DNA of 64,000 nt, from NCBI RefSeq assembly GCF_004137255.1, contig NZ_SDWT01000004.1, positions 1 to 64,000 of the forward strand, written 5' to 3'. Source of the DNA: Nocardioides oleivorans. Its GTDB lineage: Bacteria; Actinomycetota; Actinomycetes; Propionibacteriales; Nocardioidaceae. Numbering within the stretch: the first letter of the stretch is position 1; every line of letters starts with the position of its first letter. This document shows positions 33,575 through 43,700 of this stretch, one piece after another. The notes under the pieces were generated by a model. The model searched no databases, was not told where the DNA came from, and worked only from the letters and a program-made list of their open reading frames with translations. A program made the translations under genes and the position numbers.

Positions 33575-33700
33575 GCGTGCACTTCTCATCCGGACTTTGA
33601 CCGTCGGTCCAGGAATTCCACCTGGTCAACCGACCACTGGATGTGGCCGGGTCGCGGACTGTGACCGCCGGTGCGGAGTTTCACCGCCCCCAGAGCACGC
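33575..33700 (-). promoter_or_regulatory. FMN riboswitch (RFN element)
   Basis: On the minus strand the P1 arms GCGTGC (33700-33695) and GCACGC (33580-33575) enclose the conserved core pieces GGGGGCGGTGAAACTCCGC, ACCGGCGGTCACAGTCCGCG, GGTGGAATTCCTGGACCGA and CGGTCAAAGTCCGGATGAGA. These match the FMN aptamer consensus. It lies about 80 nt before the ribD ATG and should repress the operon when FMN is plentiful. Confidence 0.93.
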
Positions 33701-33808
33701 AAGCTCTTCGTGTGCGCAACTGTGCCACAGCGCCATCCATTCCCTCGCCGGTGTCCGGCTGTGGCGTGCGCAACAGTTCCGAGGGTGCGATCGGCGGTGC
33801 TTGTCGGC

Positions 33809-35149
33809 TCACACGTCGTCGAGGAAGCGGTCGAACACCCGGGCGCCGAACTCCAGCGACTCCACCGGCACCCGCTCGTCGACGCCGTGGAAGAGCGCGG
33901 TGAAGTCGAGGTCGGCCGGCAGCCGCAGGGGCGCGAACCCGTAGGAGCGCATGTCGAGCCTGCGGAAGTGCTTGGCGTCGGTGCCACCGCTCATGAGGTA
34001 CGGCGCGACGAGAGCGTCGGGGTCCTCGGCCTGGAGGCTGCGGGTCATCGCCGCCACGAGGTCGCCGTCGTACGGCGTCTCCCACGGGTCCTGCTTGGAC
34101 TCGAAGTCGAACTCGATGCCATCGCCGGCCAGCTCGTGGAGCGTCCGGAAGAACTCGTCCTCGTAGCCGGGCAGGAAGCGGCCGTCGACCGTCGCCGTCG
34201 CCTCGGTCGGGATGACGTTGGTCTTGTAGCCGGCCTGCAGCATCGTCGGGTTGGCGGTGTTGCGGATGACCGCGCCCAGCATGCGCGCGGCGTCGCCGAA
34301 CTCCTCGACGAGCGCCTCGGCGTTGTCGGGCGTGGCCTCGGTGCCGGCCAGCTCGCCGACCGTGGCCAGCAGCACCTCCATCGTGGGCGTGAGCCGGACG
34401 GGCCAGGGGTGGGCACCGATCCGCGCGACTGCTCCGGCGAGCCGGGTGACGGCGTTGTCGTCGTTGATCATCGAGCCGTGCCCGGCGCGACCGCGGGCGG
34501 TCAGGCGCATCCACGCCATGCCCTTCTCGGCCGCCTCGATGAGGTAGACGCGGCGTCCGCGGATCGTCGCGGAGAAGCCGCCGACCTCGCCGACGGCCTC
34601 GGTGCAGTCGGCGAGGAGGTCGGGGTGCTCGTCGACCAGCACCTTGGCGCCGTGGCCGCCGCCGGCCTCCTCGTCGGCGGTGAAGCAGAGCACGACCTCG
34701 CGGTCGGGTGCGGCGCCGGCGGTCGCGCGGGCGCGCACGACGCTGAGGAGCATCGCGTCGAAGTCCTTCATGTCGACCGCACCGCGACCCCAGACGTGGC
34801 CGTCCTTGATCTCCCCGCTGAACGGGTCGACCTGCCAGTCGGACGCCTCGGCGGGTACGACGTCGAGGTGGCCGTGGAGCAGCAGCGGGGCGCGGCCGTC
34901 GCCGCCGCCCCACCGCGCGACGACGTTGGCCCGACCGGGCCGGCCCTCGATGACCTGGCTCTCGATCCCGACCTCGTCGAGCAGCCCGGCGACGTACTCG
35001 GCCGCCTTGCGCTCCCCCGGCCCGTCGTCGGTGCCGTAGTTGGAGGTGTCGATCCGGATGAGCTCCTGGCAGAGCTGGACGACCTCCCCGGCGGGGTCGT
35101 AGGAGCGGTCCTGCGACGGGTCCTGCGGCGCCTGTTCCATGTCGTCCAT
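33809..35149 (-). CDS. M20-family metallohydrolase (ArgE/DapE/ACY1-like)
   Basis: It is a 446-aa cytosolic dinuclear zinc peptidase/deacylase. The motifs seen are LHGHLDVVPA (metal His and Asp), RGAVDMKDFDAM (bridging Asp), FTADEEAGGGHGA (catalytic Glu), a dimerisation domain (GRAGHGSMINDDNA) and a C-terminal metal-type SGGTDAKHFRR ... LFHGVDERVP. The substrate is unknown; members of this subgroup are dipeptidases or N-acyl amino acid hydrolases. Two ATGs (35149 and 35140) are possible. It is divergent from tRNA-Leu. Confidence 0.88.
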   Translation of the reverse strand: MDDMEQAPQDPSQDRSYDPAGEVVQLCQELIRIDTSNYGTDDGPGERKAAEYVAGLLDEVGIESQVIEGRPGRANVVARWGGGDGRAPLLLHGHLDVVPAEASDWQVDPFSGEIKDGHVWGRGAVDMKDFDAMLLSVVRARATAGAAPDREVVLCFTADEEAGGGHGAKVLVDEHPDLLADCTEAVGEVGGFSATIRGRRVYLIEAAEKGMAWMRLTARGRAGHGSMINDDNAVTRLAGAVARIGAHPWPVRLTPTMEVLLATVGELAGTEATPDNAEALVEEFGDAARMLGAVIRNTANPTMLQAGYKTNVIPTEATATVDGRFLPGYEDEFFRTLHELAGDGIEFDFESKQDPWETPYDGDLVAAMTRSLQAEDPDALVAPYLMSGGTDAKHFRRLDMRSYGFAPLRLPADLDFTALFHGVDERVPVESLEFGARVFDRFLDDV

Positions 35150-35178
35150 CCTGCCCCACGAGCGCGCACCAGCCCCGA

Positions 35179-35208
35179 TTCGTCGGTCCGGAGGTGCTTT
35201 GCTACATT
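35179..35208 (+). promoter_or_regulatory. Candidate tRNA-Leu promoter
   Basis: TTCGTC (35179-35184), an 18-nt spacer and TACATT (35203-35208) end 12 nt before the mature tRNA 5' end. Confidence 0.45.
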
Positions 35209-35220
35209 TCTCCAGCACTC

Positions 35221-35306
35221 GTCCGGGTGGCGGAATTGGCAGACGCGCTAGCTTGAGGTGCTAGTGCCCGTATTAGGGCGTGGGGGTTCAAGTCCCCCCT
35301 CGGACA
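35221..35306 (+). tRNA. tRNA-Leu (anticodon GAG)
   Basis: It is an 86-nt class II tRNA. The acceptor stem pairs GTCCGGG with CTCGGAC (one G-U), the anticodon loop is CTTGAGG with anticodon GAG, a long variable arm (GCCCGTATTAGGGCG) is present, and the T arm is GGGGGTTCAAGTCCCCC. CCA is not encoded. It decodes CUC/CUU, and CUC is a frequent codon in this genome. Confidence 0.95.
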
Positions 35307-35315
35307 CAGGGAACG

Positions 35316-35349
35316 AACCCCAGGCCACAGGCCTGGGGTTCTTCGCTTT
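35316..35349 (+). terminator. Intrinsic terminator after tRNA-Leu
   Basis: An 11-bp perfect stem (AACCCCAGGCC / GGCCTGGGGTT, loop ACA), followed by CTTCGCTTT, starts 10 nt after the tRNA. Confidence 0.8.
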
Positions 35350-35434
35350 CCAGGTGCGTGCAACGTCGCGCCCGCCGCGCGCGTCACTACAGGTGAACGG
35401 CCGGACCGCGGCCGCACCACCTCGGGAGTCACCC

Positions 35435-35947
35435 ATGCGCCGCAGCACCACCGTCCTGCTCTCCCTTCTCGCCCCGGCCCTCCTGGTCCCGGCGACCGTC
35501 CTCCCGGCGACGGCGTCGGCCCCCACCAGCGCGTCCGTGCGCACCGTGACCTACCCCGGGTCGGGCGCCGAGGTCACCCTCGACCACCTCGACCGCATCT
35601 CCGGCACCACGCCTGCCTTCCAGGACTTCGTCGAGCGACGGCTGACGAGGCTCTGGCAGGCCAACGACCCGCGCGAGAAGTGCCGGACCGCGGCGACGAT
35701 GGTCGTGAAGACGTGGCGCTCGGACGGCTACGCGTTCATCAGCGACATGGGCAGCTTCGCGCCCTGCCCGGACGGCGGCTACGTGCAGATCGCCGTGCGC
35801 ACCGACGGTCGCTGGCGGACCCCGACCCGGCTCGGGACCCAAGAGGTCTACGGGTGCCGGGTGCTCGAGCGCTTCGACGTGCCGGCCCCGATCGTGCCCT
35901 CCCGGAAGTGCTACGACGGCGACGCCGTCGTGTCCTACCCGCGCTGA
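35435..35947 (+). CDS. Secreted protein of unknown function
   Basis: It is 170 aa. A signal peptide (about 1-31: MRR, hydrophobic core, then ATASA) is followed by a ~140-residue exported domain with four cysteines (EKCRTAATM, FAPCPDGG, YGCRVL, RKCYDGD), which could form two disulfides. I do not recognise a family. GGGAG lies before the ATG. The last 13 bp overlap the end of the convergent PucR regulator gene. Confidence 0.7.
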   Translation: MRRSTTVLLSLLAPALLVPATVLPATASAPTSASVRTVTYPGSGAEVTLDHLDRISGTTPAFQDFVERRLTRLWQANDPREKCRTAATMVVKTWRSDGYAFISDMGSFAPCPDGGYVQIAVRTDGRWRTPTRLGTQEVYGCRVLERFDVPAPIVPSRKCYDGDAVVSYPR

Positions 35948-37593
35948 CCGGGGCCGAACACCCGCAGCTGCAGCATCAGCGAGAACCGCTGACCGGGGTC
36001 GGCGAGGTCGACCTCGGCGACCTCGGACGCCCGGCGGACCCGGTAGCGGAACGTGTTGGGGTGCACGAACATCGCCTCCGCGGCGGCGCTCACGTCACCG
36101 AAGGCGTCCAGCCAGGCCCGCAGGGTCTCGACGAGGTGGGTGGCGTGCTCGACGTCGTACGCCACGAGGCGCGCGAGGGCACCCCGGACCTCGTCACCGC
36201 GCTGGGCCGCCTGGTCACGGAGGTCGAGCACCATGGCCTCCGCCTGCAGCTCCTCGAGCCGCGCCACCCGCTGCGGGCCGCTGCCCTCGGCCAGCACCCT
36301 CAGCACCCGGTCGACGCTCACCCGGCTGCGGGCGATGCCCTGCAGGTCGGCGGCGATGGGCCCGACGGCAGCGAGCGGGTGGATGCGGTCGTCGACCCGG
36401 CTGACGAAGTCGTGGAGCAGGCGCACGGCCCGGGCCTCGGCCTCCTCCAATGGCTCGGTCGCGGCGAGCAGCGCATAGGTGGTGTCCCCGATGGTCGCGA
36501 CGGCGGAGACCGGCTGCACGGCGGCGAGGTGCATCGCGAAGGCGTCGGTGAGTCGTTGGCGCTCCTGCGCCACGGACGCGTCCTCGCCGGCGGCGTCGCC
36601 GACCACCAGCACCGGCCGCAGGCCCAGGACGGTAAGGGGGCGCGCTGCGAGGCCGAGGCGCACGAGCGCGTCGTGGGCGTTGGCGCCACCGGCGAGCGCC
36701 GTGCTGAGCAGGTCGGCACGGATGCGTCGCGCGGCGTCGGACCCTGCCCGGTGACGGAGCATGTGCAGCGCGACGAGCTTGGCCGAGTCCTGCAGCGCCT
36801 CGAGGCGACCCGGGTCCAGCGGCTCGGCGACCGCCGCCCAGATCGAGCCCAGCACCTCGTCCCCGGCTCGTACGCCGATCGCCACCCGCGGCATCGTGAA
36901 GTGACCCTCGTCCGAGGGCAGCGGCTCGATGAAGACGGGTTCGTCGCTGCGGTTCAGGTCGCGGAAGACCCCGCGGTCCTGCAGGATCCGGGCGTAGCGC
37001 TCGGGCACCTGGCGACCCAGGATCGTCTCCACGCGCGACGGGTCGGCCTCGTCCTGGCGTCCGGAGAACGCGAGCACCCGTGAGCTGCGGTCCTCGATGG
37101 TGATCGGGGCCCCCATCAGCGCCGCGATGGCGTTGGCGACCGCGAACAGGTCCCCCGACGGCAGACCGCCCAGCGAGTCGGACGCCTGCTGGCCGCCCGA
37201 CAGGTCGCCGGGCGTGAGCATCGAGCGGAGCATCTCGGTGAGCTGGGCCCAGGAGGCACCGCGCGACAAGCCCAGCACGCAGGTGCCGGTGTGCTCGACC
37301 CGCTCGAGGACCGGGCCGGCCAGCGGCACCGGTGCGCGGAGGACCACTCCGGCGACGTCGTGCCCGGCGACGCGGTCGAGGAGGTCGAGCACCTCCTCGT
37401 CCGACGTGACCCCGACCCCCAGCACGAGGGCGCGCGGCAGCAGGGTCGGCGGGTCGGCCCGGTCCCAGATGACCAGTCCGCGCACCTCGCCGGACTCCTC
37501 GGCCCGGCCGATCGCGAGCTCGAGGAAGGTCACCCCGAGGTCGTCGAGCACGCGGCGCAGGCTGAGCCGCGGTCGCGGCTGGTCGGGGTCCAC
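35935..37593 (-). CDS. PucR/CdaR-family transcriptional regulator
   Basis: It is 552 aa. The N-terminal PucR ligand-sensing domain (about 10-130; RRVLDDLGVTFLELAIGRAE) is followed by a GAF-like middle region. The C-terminal HTH_30 domain (about 480-545) has AWLDAFGDVSAAAEAMFVHPNTFRYRVRRA. PucR proteins control purine, amino acid and amine catabolism, usually as activators. TACGGT lies 6 nt before the GTG start (leaderless promoter), in the 39-bp gap after the D-amino-acid operon. It is the obvious candidate regulator of that operon. Confidence 0.88.
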   Translation of the reverse strand: MDPDQPRPRLSLRRVLDDLGVTFLELAIGRAEESGEVRGLVIWDRADPPTLLPRALVLGVGVTSDEEVLDLLDRVAGHDVAGVVLRAPVPLAGPVLERVEHTGTCVLGLSRGASWAQLTEMLRSMLTPGDLSGGQQASDSLGGLPSGDLFAVANAIAALMGAPITIEDRSSRVLAFSGRQDEADPSRVETILGRQVPERYARILQDRGVFRDLNRSDEPVFIEPLPSDEGHFTMPRVAIGVRAGDEVLGSIWAAVAEPLDPGRLEALQDSAKLVALHMLRHRAGSDAARRIRADLLSTALAGGANAHDALVRLGLAARPLTVLGLRPVLVVGDAAGEDASVAQERQRLTDAFAMHLAAVQPVSAVATIGDTTYALLAATEPLEEAEARAVRLLHDFVSRVDDRIHPLAAVGPIAADLQGIARSRVSVDRVLRVLAEGSGPQRVARLEELQAEAMVLDLRDQAAQRGDEVRGALARLVAYDVEHATHLVETLRAWLDAFGDVSAAAEAMFVHPNTFRYRVRRASEVAEVDLADPGQRFSLMLQLRVFGPGQRG

Positions 37594-37632
37594 CGGGTCA
37601 CCGTAGGCAGGTGGTCGCGGGTTGGCCAGCGC

Positions 37633-38739
37633 TCACCCGGGGAACCACTCGCTCCACGTCGTCACGGCCTCCAGCCGGTCGGGGTCCGGGGTCACCCCGA
37701 GCCCGGGGCCCGTGGGCACTGCGAGGTGGCCCTGGTCGAGCACGAACGGCTCGGTGATGTCGGTGGCGAAGTAGCGGCCCGACGCGGAGGTGTCCCCCGG
37801 CAACGTGAAGCCGGGCAGCGCTGCGAGCGCGACGTTGGCCGCCCGCCCCAGCCCGGTCTCGAGCATCCCGCCGCACCACACCGGCACACCGGCGGCCGCG
37901 CACACGTCGTGGATCCGCCGCGCCTCGAGGTAGCCACCGACCCGTCCGGGCTTGACGTTGACGATGCGGCAGGCCCCGAGCCGGATCGCCGCCGCCGCGT
38001 CGCGGGCGGAGGTGATCGACTCGTCCAGGCACACGGGGGTGCGGATCAGCCGGGCGAGGTCGACGTGGCCGAGCAGGTCCTCCTCGTCCAGGGGCTGCTC
38101 GATGAGCAGGAGGTCGAACGGGTCGAGCCGGGCCAGGTGCGGCGCGTCGCCCAAGGTGTACGCCGTGTTGGCGTCCACCTGGAGCAGCACGTCGTCACCG
38201 AACCGCTCGCGCACGGCGCGCACGGGCTCGACGTCCCAGCCGGGCTCGATCTTGAGCTTGATCCGCAGGTAGCCCTCGGCGAGGTAGCCGTCCACGGCGT
38301 CGAGGAGCTCGGGCACCGAGTCCATGATCCCCACCGAGACGCCGCACGGGACCCGGTCGTGCACCGCGCCGAGCTCGCGGCCGAACGAGCGTCCCTCGCC
38401 GCGCAGCTCCGCGTCGAGGACGCCCGTCTCCAGCGCTGCCTTGGCCATCCGGTGCCCCTTGACCGGCTCCAGCCGGGGTGCGACCTCGTGCGCGGCGAGC
38501 GGCTCGCCCGTGAGCAGCCGGGGCAGCAGGTAGCGACGCATCACGTCCACCGCTCCGTCGACGTACTCGCTGGAGTAGAGCGGCGCGGACATGGCCACGC
38601 ACTCCCCCCATCCCTCCGCGTCCTCCGCCACCACGCGCACGAGCAGCACGTCGCGGGCGGTCTCGGTCCCGAACGACGTGCGGAACGGCGCCACCAGTGG
38701 CATCGCGATGCGGCGGAGCTCGACTCCGGTGACCTTCAT
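37633..38739 (-). CDS. N-succinylamino acid racemase / o-succinylbenzoate synthase family enzyme (NSAR/NAAAR)
   Basis: It is a 368-aa enolase-superfamily enzyme that racemises N-acyl amino acids by 1,1-proton transfer. The catalytic pair is Lys163 (in KLKIEPGWD) and Lys263 (NVKPGRVGG). Metal ligands are Asp189 (VDANTAY), Glu214 (IEQPL) and Asp239 (LDESI). The sequence and even the residue numbers match the Amycolatopsis N-acylamino acid racemase as I recall it. The family can also act as menaquinone-pathway MenC. Here the overlapping GNAT and M20 genes point to NSAR. AGGAGG precedes the ATG, which overlaps the GNAT stop. Confidence 0.9.
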   Translation of the reverse strand: MKVTGVELRRIAMPLVAPFRTSFGTETARDVLLVRVVAEDAEGWGECVAMSAPLYSSEYVDGAVDVMRRYLLPRLLTGEPLAAHEVAPRLEPVKGHRMAKAALETGVLDAELRGEGRSFGRELGAVHDRVPCGVSVGIMDSVPELLDAVDGYLAEGYLRIKLKIEPGWDVEPVRAVRERFGDDVLLQVDANTAYTLGDAPHLARLDPFDLLLIEQPLDEEDLLGHVDLARLIRTPVCLDESITSARDAAAAIRLGACRIVNVKPGRVGGYLEARRIHDVCAAAGVPVWCGGMLETGLGRAANVALAALPGFTLPGDTSASGRYFATDITEPFVLDQGHLAVPTGPGLGVTPDPDRLEAVTTWSEWFPG

Positions 38740-39668
38740 GGGTTCCTCCTGACGACGTAGCACCCGGACCGGTCGAACCCCTCGACCCGGTGTCCGGCCT
38801 GCACCAGCTCTCCCAGCACCTCGCGCACCTCCTCGCGCCACAGCCGCGCCGCGGCCGGGTCGCTGCCGCGCAGCCCCTCGATGTCGGGTGGCACCCGCAC
38901 GAGCGCGACCGGTGCCTCCGCCCGAGTCCGCGCCGGCGCGCGCACGGGGCGCCCGCCGGAGTCCACGTCGAGCACCACGACGGCCCCGAGCGCGGCCTCG
39001 CGGGCGGCGTCGGCGGGGCTCACCTGTCCCACGCACGCCGCTGCCGCGGCTGGATCGCGCAGCCGCCACCGGACGAGCAGCCGGTCGGTGTCGTCGGTCC
39101 CGTTGAGGTCGTCGACCATCGGGCCGTAGAAGTTGGTGAGGTACTCCGTGGGGTGGGCGCCCAGCTTGACCAGGTTGAACCACGCGTTGCGCGACACCAG
39201 CGGGTCGAAGGTCCACGCGATCTCCTCCACGCCGCGCCCCAGCGCCCAGGCCCGCTGGTGCAGCTTGAGCGCGAAGCCGATGTTGCGGCCGGTGGAGCCG
39301 GGCGCGACCCCGGCGATGTGGCTGTGCAGGGCGTCCTCGGACGGAGCGTGGAAGAAGCCGACGCAGGCACCGACGAGCCGGCCCTGGTCGATCGCGCCGC
39401 CGACGTAGTTGCCCGCCTTGGTGAGCGCGCGCAGCATCTCCAGCGAGACCGGCGGGTTGGCCGAGCGGCCCCACACGTCGGCGAAGAGCTCGACCACGGC
39501 TGCGAGGTCGGCGAGGTCGGTGAGGCTGCGCACCGTCACCCCGGCCTGACGGGCAGCCGCGTCGCACACCTGGCTGGCGCGCTCGAGGTCGTCGACGCCG
39601 ATGGGCGTGTGAGGCGCGACGGCGCGCACGACGGGCACGACGCCCCCGCTCTCCCCCTGCGCCGTCAC
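38736..39668 (-). CDS. GNAT acyltransferase, probable D-amino acid N-succinyltransferase
   Basis: It is 310 aa and belongs to the COG3375-like GNAT group. The acyl-CoA binding region is around residues 95-150 (GRLVGACVGFFHAP, GSTGRNIGFALKLHQR). The family block TFDPLVSRNAWFNLVKLGA and FYGPMVDDLNGTDDTDRLL follow. In Geobacillus a GNAT enzyme in an NSAR operon succinylates D-amino acids. Gene order and overlap (GTGA with the deacylase, ATGA with NSAR) support the same job here, but acyl donor and substrate are inferred. Confidence 0.78.
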   Translation of the reverse strand: MTAQGESGGVVPVVRAVAPHTPIGVDDLERASQVCDAAARQAGVTVRSLTDLADLAAVVELFADVWGRSANPPVSLEMLRALTKAGNYVGGAIDQGRLVGACVGFFHAPSEDALHSHIAGVAPGSTGRNIGFALKLHQRAWALGRGVEEIAWTFDPLVSRNAWFNLVKLGAHPTEYLTNFYGPMVDDLNGTDDTDRLLVRWRLRDPAAAAACVGQVSPADAAREAALGAVVVLDVDSGGRPVRAPARTRAEAPVALVRVPPDIEGLRGSDPAAARLWREEVREVLGELVQAGHRVEGFDRSGCYVVRRNP

Positions 39669-40795
39669 CGGACGCCACCTGCCGCGCGCGTCCTGCCCGG
39701 CACCGGGTCGGCGAGGAGGTCGCGGACCAGGCCGCGCAGCAGGGTCGTACGGCTGACGAGGTGGTCCACCAGGACGTGCTCGTGCTCGGCGTGGGCACCA
39801 CCGCCCACGGCGCCGAGGCCGTCCAGCGTCGGGGTGCCGACACCGGCGGTGAAGTTGCCGTCGGAGGCTCCCCCGACCGCCGCCGACCCGGGTGCCGGTT
39901 GCCCGAGCGACGCCGCGACGGATCGGACGCGCTCCAGCAGGCCGGCCGAGGACGTGGCCTCGAGCGGCGGGCGGTTCGGACCACCGGTCACCTCGAGCGC
40001 CGCACCGGGCAGCACGGGGGTCAGGGACCGCACTGCGACGTCGACCCGCGCCTGCTCGGCCCGGGTCCGGACGCGTACGTCGACCGAGAGCGTCGCGCTC
40101 GCCGGGACGGTGTTGGTCGTGGTGCCCGACCGCGCGGCCGTGGGCGTGACCGTCGTGCCGAGGTCGGCGTCGCCGAGCCCGGCCAGCGCCAGGGCGACGT
40201 GGGCCAGCTCCAGGGTCGCGTTGACCCCGCGCTCGGGCTCGAGACCGGCGTGCGCCGCGAGCCCGGTGACGTGGACGTCGTAGAGCGAGACGCCCTTGCG
40301 CTCGGTCTTGAGGGCGCCACCGTCGGCCGAGGCCTCCAGCACGAGCACCGCGTCAGCGGCACGCGCCTCGTCCTCGATCAGGGTCCGCGACGTGGGCGAG
40401 CCGACCTCCTCGTCGCCCGTGACCAGCACGGTCACGCCGTCCAGGTTCGCAGCGGCGTGCAGGGCCATCGCGAGGCCGGACAGCATGTCGAAGCAGCCGG
40501 GTCCCCTCAGCACGCCGTCCTCGACGCCGAAGGGACGCCGCGCGAGGGTGCCGATCGGCCACACCGTGTCGTGGTGGGCCAGCAGCAGCACGCGCGACGG
40601 CTCGTCACCGAGCCGCCAGCGCAGGTGGGTCCGCCCCTCAAGCACGATCCGCTCCGGCTCGGTCCCGAGCCGCGCCGTGCCGACGGCGGCGACCACCTCG
40701 GCAGAGCGGGCGACCGCCTCGAGGTCGTGCGACGGCGACTCGCACTCCACCAGCGCCCGGACGTCGGCCAGCAGGTCGTCGAGCAGGTCGCTCAC
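39665..40795 (-). CDS. M20-family N-acyl amino acid deacylase (carboxypeptidase G2-like)
   Basis: It is a 376-aa cytosolic zinc hydrolase without signal peptide. Metal and catalytic residues are visible: His74/Asp76 in LAHHDTVW, Asp103 in GPGCFDMLSG, Glu129/Glu130 in TGDEEVGS, and the GGASDGNF / HAEHEHV region near the C-terminus. In NSAR pathways an M20 enzyme hydrolyses N-succinyl-L-amino acids irreversibly, and that role is inferred here. The GTG start overlaps the S9-S12 gene stop (GTGA). Confidence 0.85.
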   Translation of the reverse strand: MSDLLDDLLADVRALVECESPSHDLEAVARSAEVVAAVGTARLGTEPERIVLEGRTHLRWRLGDEPSRVLLLAHHDTVWPIGTLARRPFGVEDGVLRGPGCFDMLSGLAMALHAAANLDGVTVLVTGDEEVGSPTSRTLIEDEARAADAVLVLEASADGGALKTERKGVSLYDVHVTGLAAHAGLEPERGVNATLELAHVALALAGLGDADLGTTVTPTAARSGTTTNTVPASATLSVDVRVRTRAEQARVDVAVRSLTPVLPGAALEVTGGPNRPPLEATSSAGLLERVRSVAASLGQPAPGSAAVGGASDGNFTAGVGTPTLDGLGAVGGGAHAEHEHVLVDHLVSRTTLLRGLVRDLLADPVPGRTRAAGGVR

Positions 40796-43700
40796 GGCGA
40801 GACCCGCGGGGTCGCGCGCACCCCGAAGTGGAGATAGGGCTCACCGGTCTCGAGCTCGTAGAACGTCACCGGCATCCACGTCTCGCCGCCGCCGGGTCGG
40901 ATGGCGAACAGGCCGGGCCCGGCCGCCACCATCGCGTGCTCCTCGACCGGGTCGGGCTCGAGCTCGGCGAGCGGGCCCAGCAAGGTGGTGCGCAGCAGCG
41001 GGCCGTCGGGTCCCGCCTCCACCTCCATGCGCACCGAGGTGCGCTCGTAGGTGCCGACGAAGGGCGCGATGTCGACGTCCACCGGCTCGGCGGGCGGCGC
41101 GAACGGTTCGGGCAGGGCCACTCCGGCGACCTCGGCGAAGACCTCCTCGTAGAGGCGCTGGTAGAGGTCGTGGGCGTGCCCGCCGTTGGTGAGCAGGACC
41201 ACCGCCAGGCCCTGCTCGGGCAGGATCCGCAGGTACGCGTTCTGTCCCAGCGTCGTGCCGTCGTGCCCGATCAGCCGCCGCTCGTCCCAGCCGAACCGGA
41301 TCCAACCGAGGCCCCAGGAGTCCCCGAGGACGAGGGTGTCGGGCAGGTCGGCCTGATGCGAGGCCATCGCGGCCGCGCTCTCCTCGCTCAGCACCCGGGT
41401 GCCGTCGGCGGCGAGACCACCGGCGAGGTGCATCCGCGCGAACGCCAGCACGTCGGCGGCGTCGGCGCAGATGAGACCGGCGGGACCGATCGACCTCGGC
41501 AGCTGCCAGGCGGCCGCCGGGGTCGGCACGGCGTCGTGGTCGTCGTGCCCGACCGCGGCAGCGTGCATCAGGACGTCCTCGGCCAGCGTCGCGGTGTGCT
41601 CGAGGCCGAGCGGCTCGTAGATCCGCTCGCGCAGCGCCTGGTCCCAGGTCAGGCCGGTCAGCTCCTCCACGATCCGGCCCAGCACGCTGAAGCCGGAGTT
41701 GCAGTAGGACCACGTCGCGCCGACCGGGTGGTTCTGCCCGGCGTCGCCCAGGATCCCGACGTACTTCTCGAGGCAGTCGTCGCCGCGTCCGGTGTCGGTG
41801 AAGACGTCGCCGTCGATGCCGCTCGTGTGGGTGAGCAGGTGTCGCGTCGTCACGGTGGCCGTCGCCTCCGGATCGGCGAGCTCGAGCCCGGGCAGCACCT
41901 TCACGACCGGGACGTCGAGGTCGAGCAGCCCCTCGTCGACCAGCTGCATGACCAGGGTCGCGGTCCAGACCTTGCTGATCGAGCCGATCTGGAAGAGCGC
42001 CTCGGACGACACGGGCGCCTGGGTGCGGACGTTGAGCACGCCGTGCGTCGCGGTGACGAGCTCGTCCGCTTCCGGCGAGTCGCCAGTCCGCAGGATGCCG
42101 AGCTGCGCGCCGGGCGTGCCGTACCGCTCGGCCATGGTGCGCAGCCGGTGCTCCCAGTGCCGTGCGTCGAGGGCCGGCCGACCGCTGCCGGTGGTGTGGG
42201 TGGTGACCCAGTCGAGGATCCGGCGGTTGAGGTCGAGGCGGTGCGAGGGGCGGCCGAGCAGGAGGAACACGTGGCTGGCGTCGGGGTAGACGACCAGCTC
42301 GGTCTCCACGCCCCGCTCGACCAGCGAGGTGTGCCACTGCTGGGCCTGGCTCAGCGGGCAGGTGCGGTCCTCCGCGCCGTGCAGCACCAGCGTCGGGGTG
42401 CGGACGTCAGCGACCCGCGTCAGCGGCGACATCGCGGCGTAGAGCTCCGGCTCCGCCCACGGCGTCCCGCCCAGCTCGTACGCGCTGAGGCACAGGTCGT
42501 CGCTGGTGCCGTACATGCTGACCAGGTCGCTCACCGTGCCGCCGGCGACGGCGGCAGCGAACCGGTCGTCGTGACCGGTCAGCCAGCAGGCCATGAACCC
42601 GCCGTAGCTGTAGCCCGCCACCGCGAGCCGGTCGGGATCGGCCAGCCCCTCGGCCACGAGCTGGTCGAGCGGCTCGAGGAAGTCGCCGGCGTCGGCGGTG
42701 CCCCAGCCGCCGCGCACGGCGGCGAAGAACTCCTCGCCGTAGCCGTCGCTGCCGCGCGGGTTGACCAGCAGGACCGCCCACCCGCGCTCGACCAGCTCCT
42801 GGTGGTAGAGGTGGATCTCGTCGGCGGCCGCGTTCCAGGCGTTGTGCGGACCGCCGTGGACGTCGAGCAGCACGGGGCGGGCACCCTGCCGGTCGGGGTC
42901 GTGCACCAGCCAGGCCTCGACCTCGGTGCCGTCGGAGATCGTGAAGGTGCGTGGCTCGCGCGGGTGGTGGACCACGTCCGCGAGCGGGGCACCGTGGTCG
43001 GTGAGCACGGACTCGGTGCCGTCCGCGAGGTCGACGACGGCGACCTCGCCGTAGGAGTCGGGGGTGGCGAGGACGTACGCCGCACGTCCCGGGGCCACCG
43101 AGAGGCCGGCGACCACGCGACCCTCGCCGGCCACCAGCGCGCGAGCGTCGTCGCCGTCGGCGGCGACGGACCACAGGTGGGTGCAGCCGCGCTCGCGCAG
43201 GCAGAACCAGGTGCGTCCGCCGTCCTCGACCGGGGTCCCACCGGGGTAGGCGGGGGCGCCGCCCATCACGTTGCGGTCGACGGACGCCGACAGGTCAACG
43301 ACGTCGTCCCCGGACAGTGGGACGCGGAGCAGGTGCTGGTGGCCGACCGGGTCGCCGGGGTGGGCCACGACCAGGAGCGAGGCACCGTCGGCCGACCAGG
43401 TGACGACCGAGGTGATGCCGTCGGCGAGCCCGACGAGCCGGGACCGGGCGCCCACCTCGTCGGCGGGCAGCACGTGGACCGGGACCCGGAACCGGTCGCC
43501 GGTGCCGCGGGTGAAGGCGATGCTGTCGCCGTCCGGTGACCACGCAGGGCTGCCGACTCCGTGCTCGCCGTCGGTGAGCACGCGCAGGTCCGTCCCGTCG
43601 GCGGCGACGACGTGCAGCTGCTCGCGGACGGCGCCGTGCATGCCGGTGCCGTCGGACTGGTAGTCGGTGCCGCGGGTGACCATCGGCGCCGTCGGCGACG

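Noticed and set aside
35221..35349. tRNA-Leu as the integration site of a genomic island
   Set aside because: No integrase gene, direct repeat of the tRNA 3' end or phage genes are seen downstream. A normal terminator follows.
37633..38739. Assignment of the enolase-superfamily gene as menC (menaquinone synthesis)
   Set aside because: The family can do this reaction, but no other men genes are nearby, and it is overlapped by GNAT and M20 genes that form the NSAR route. It is kept as an alternative activity only.
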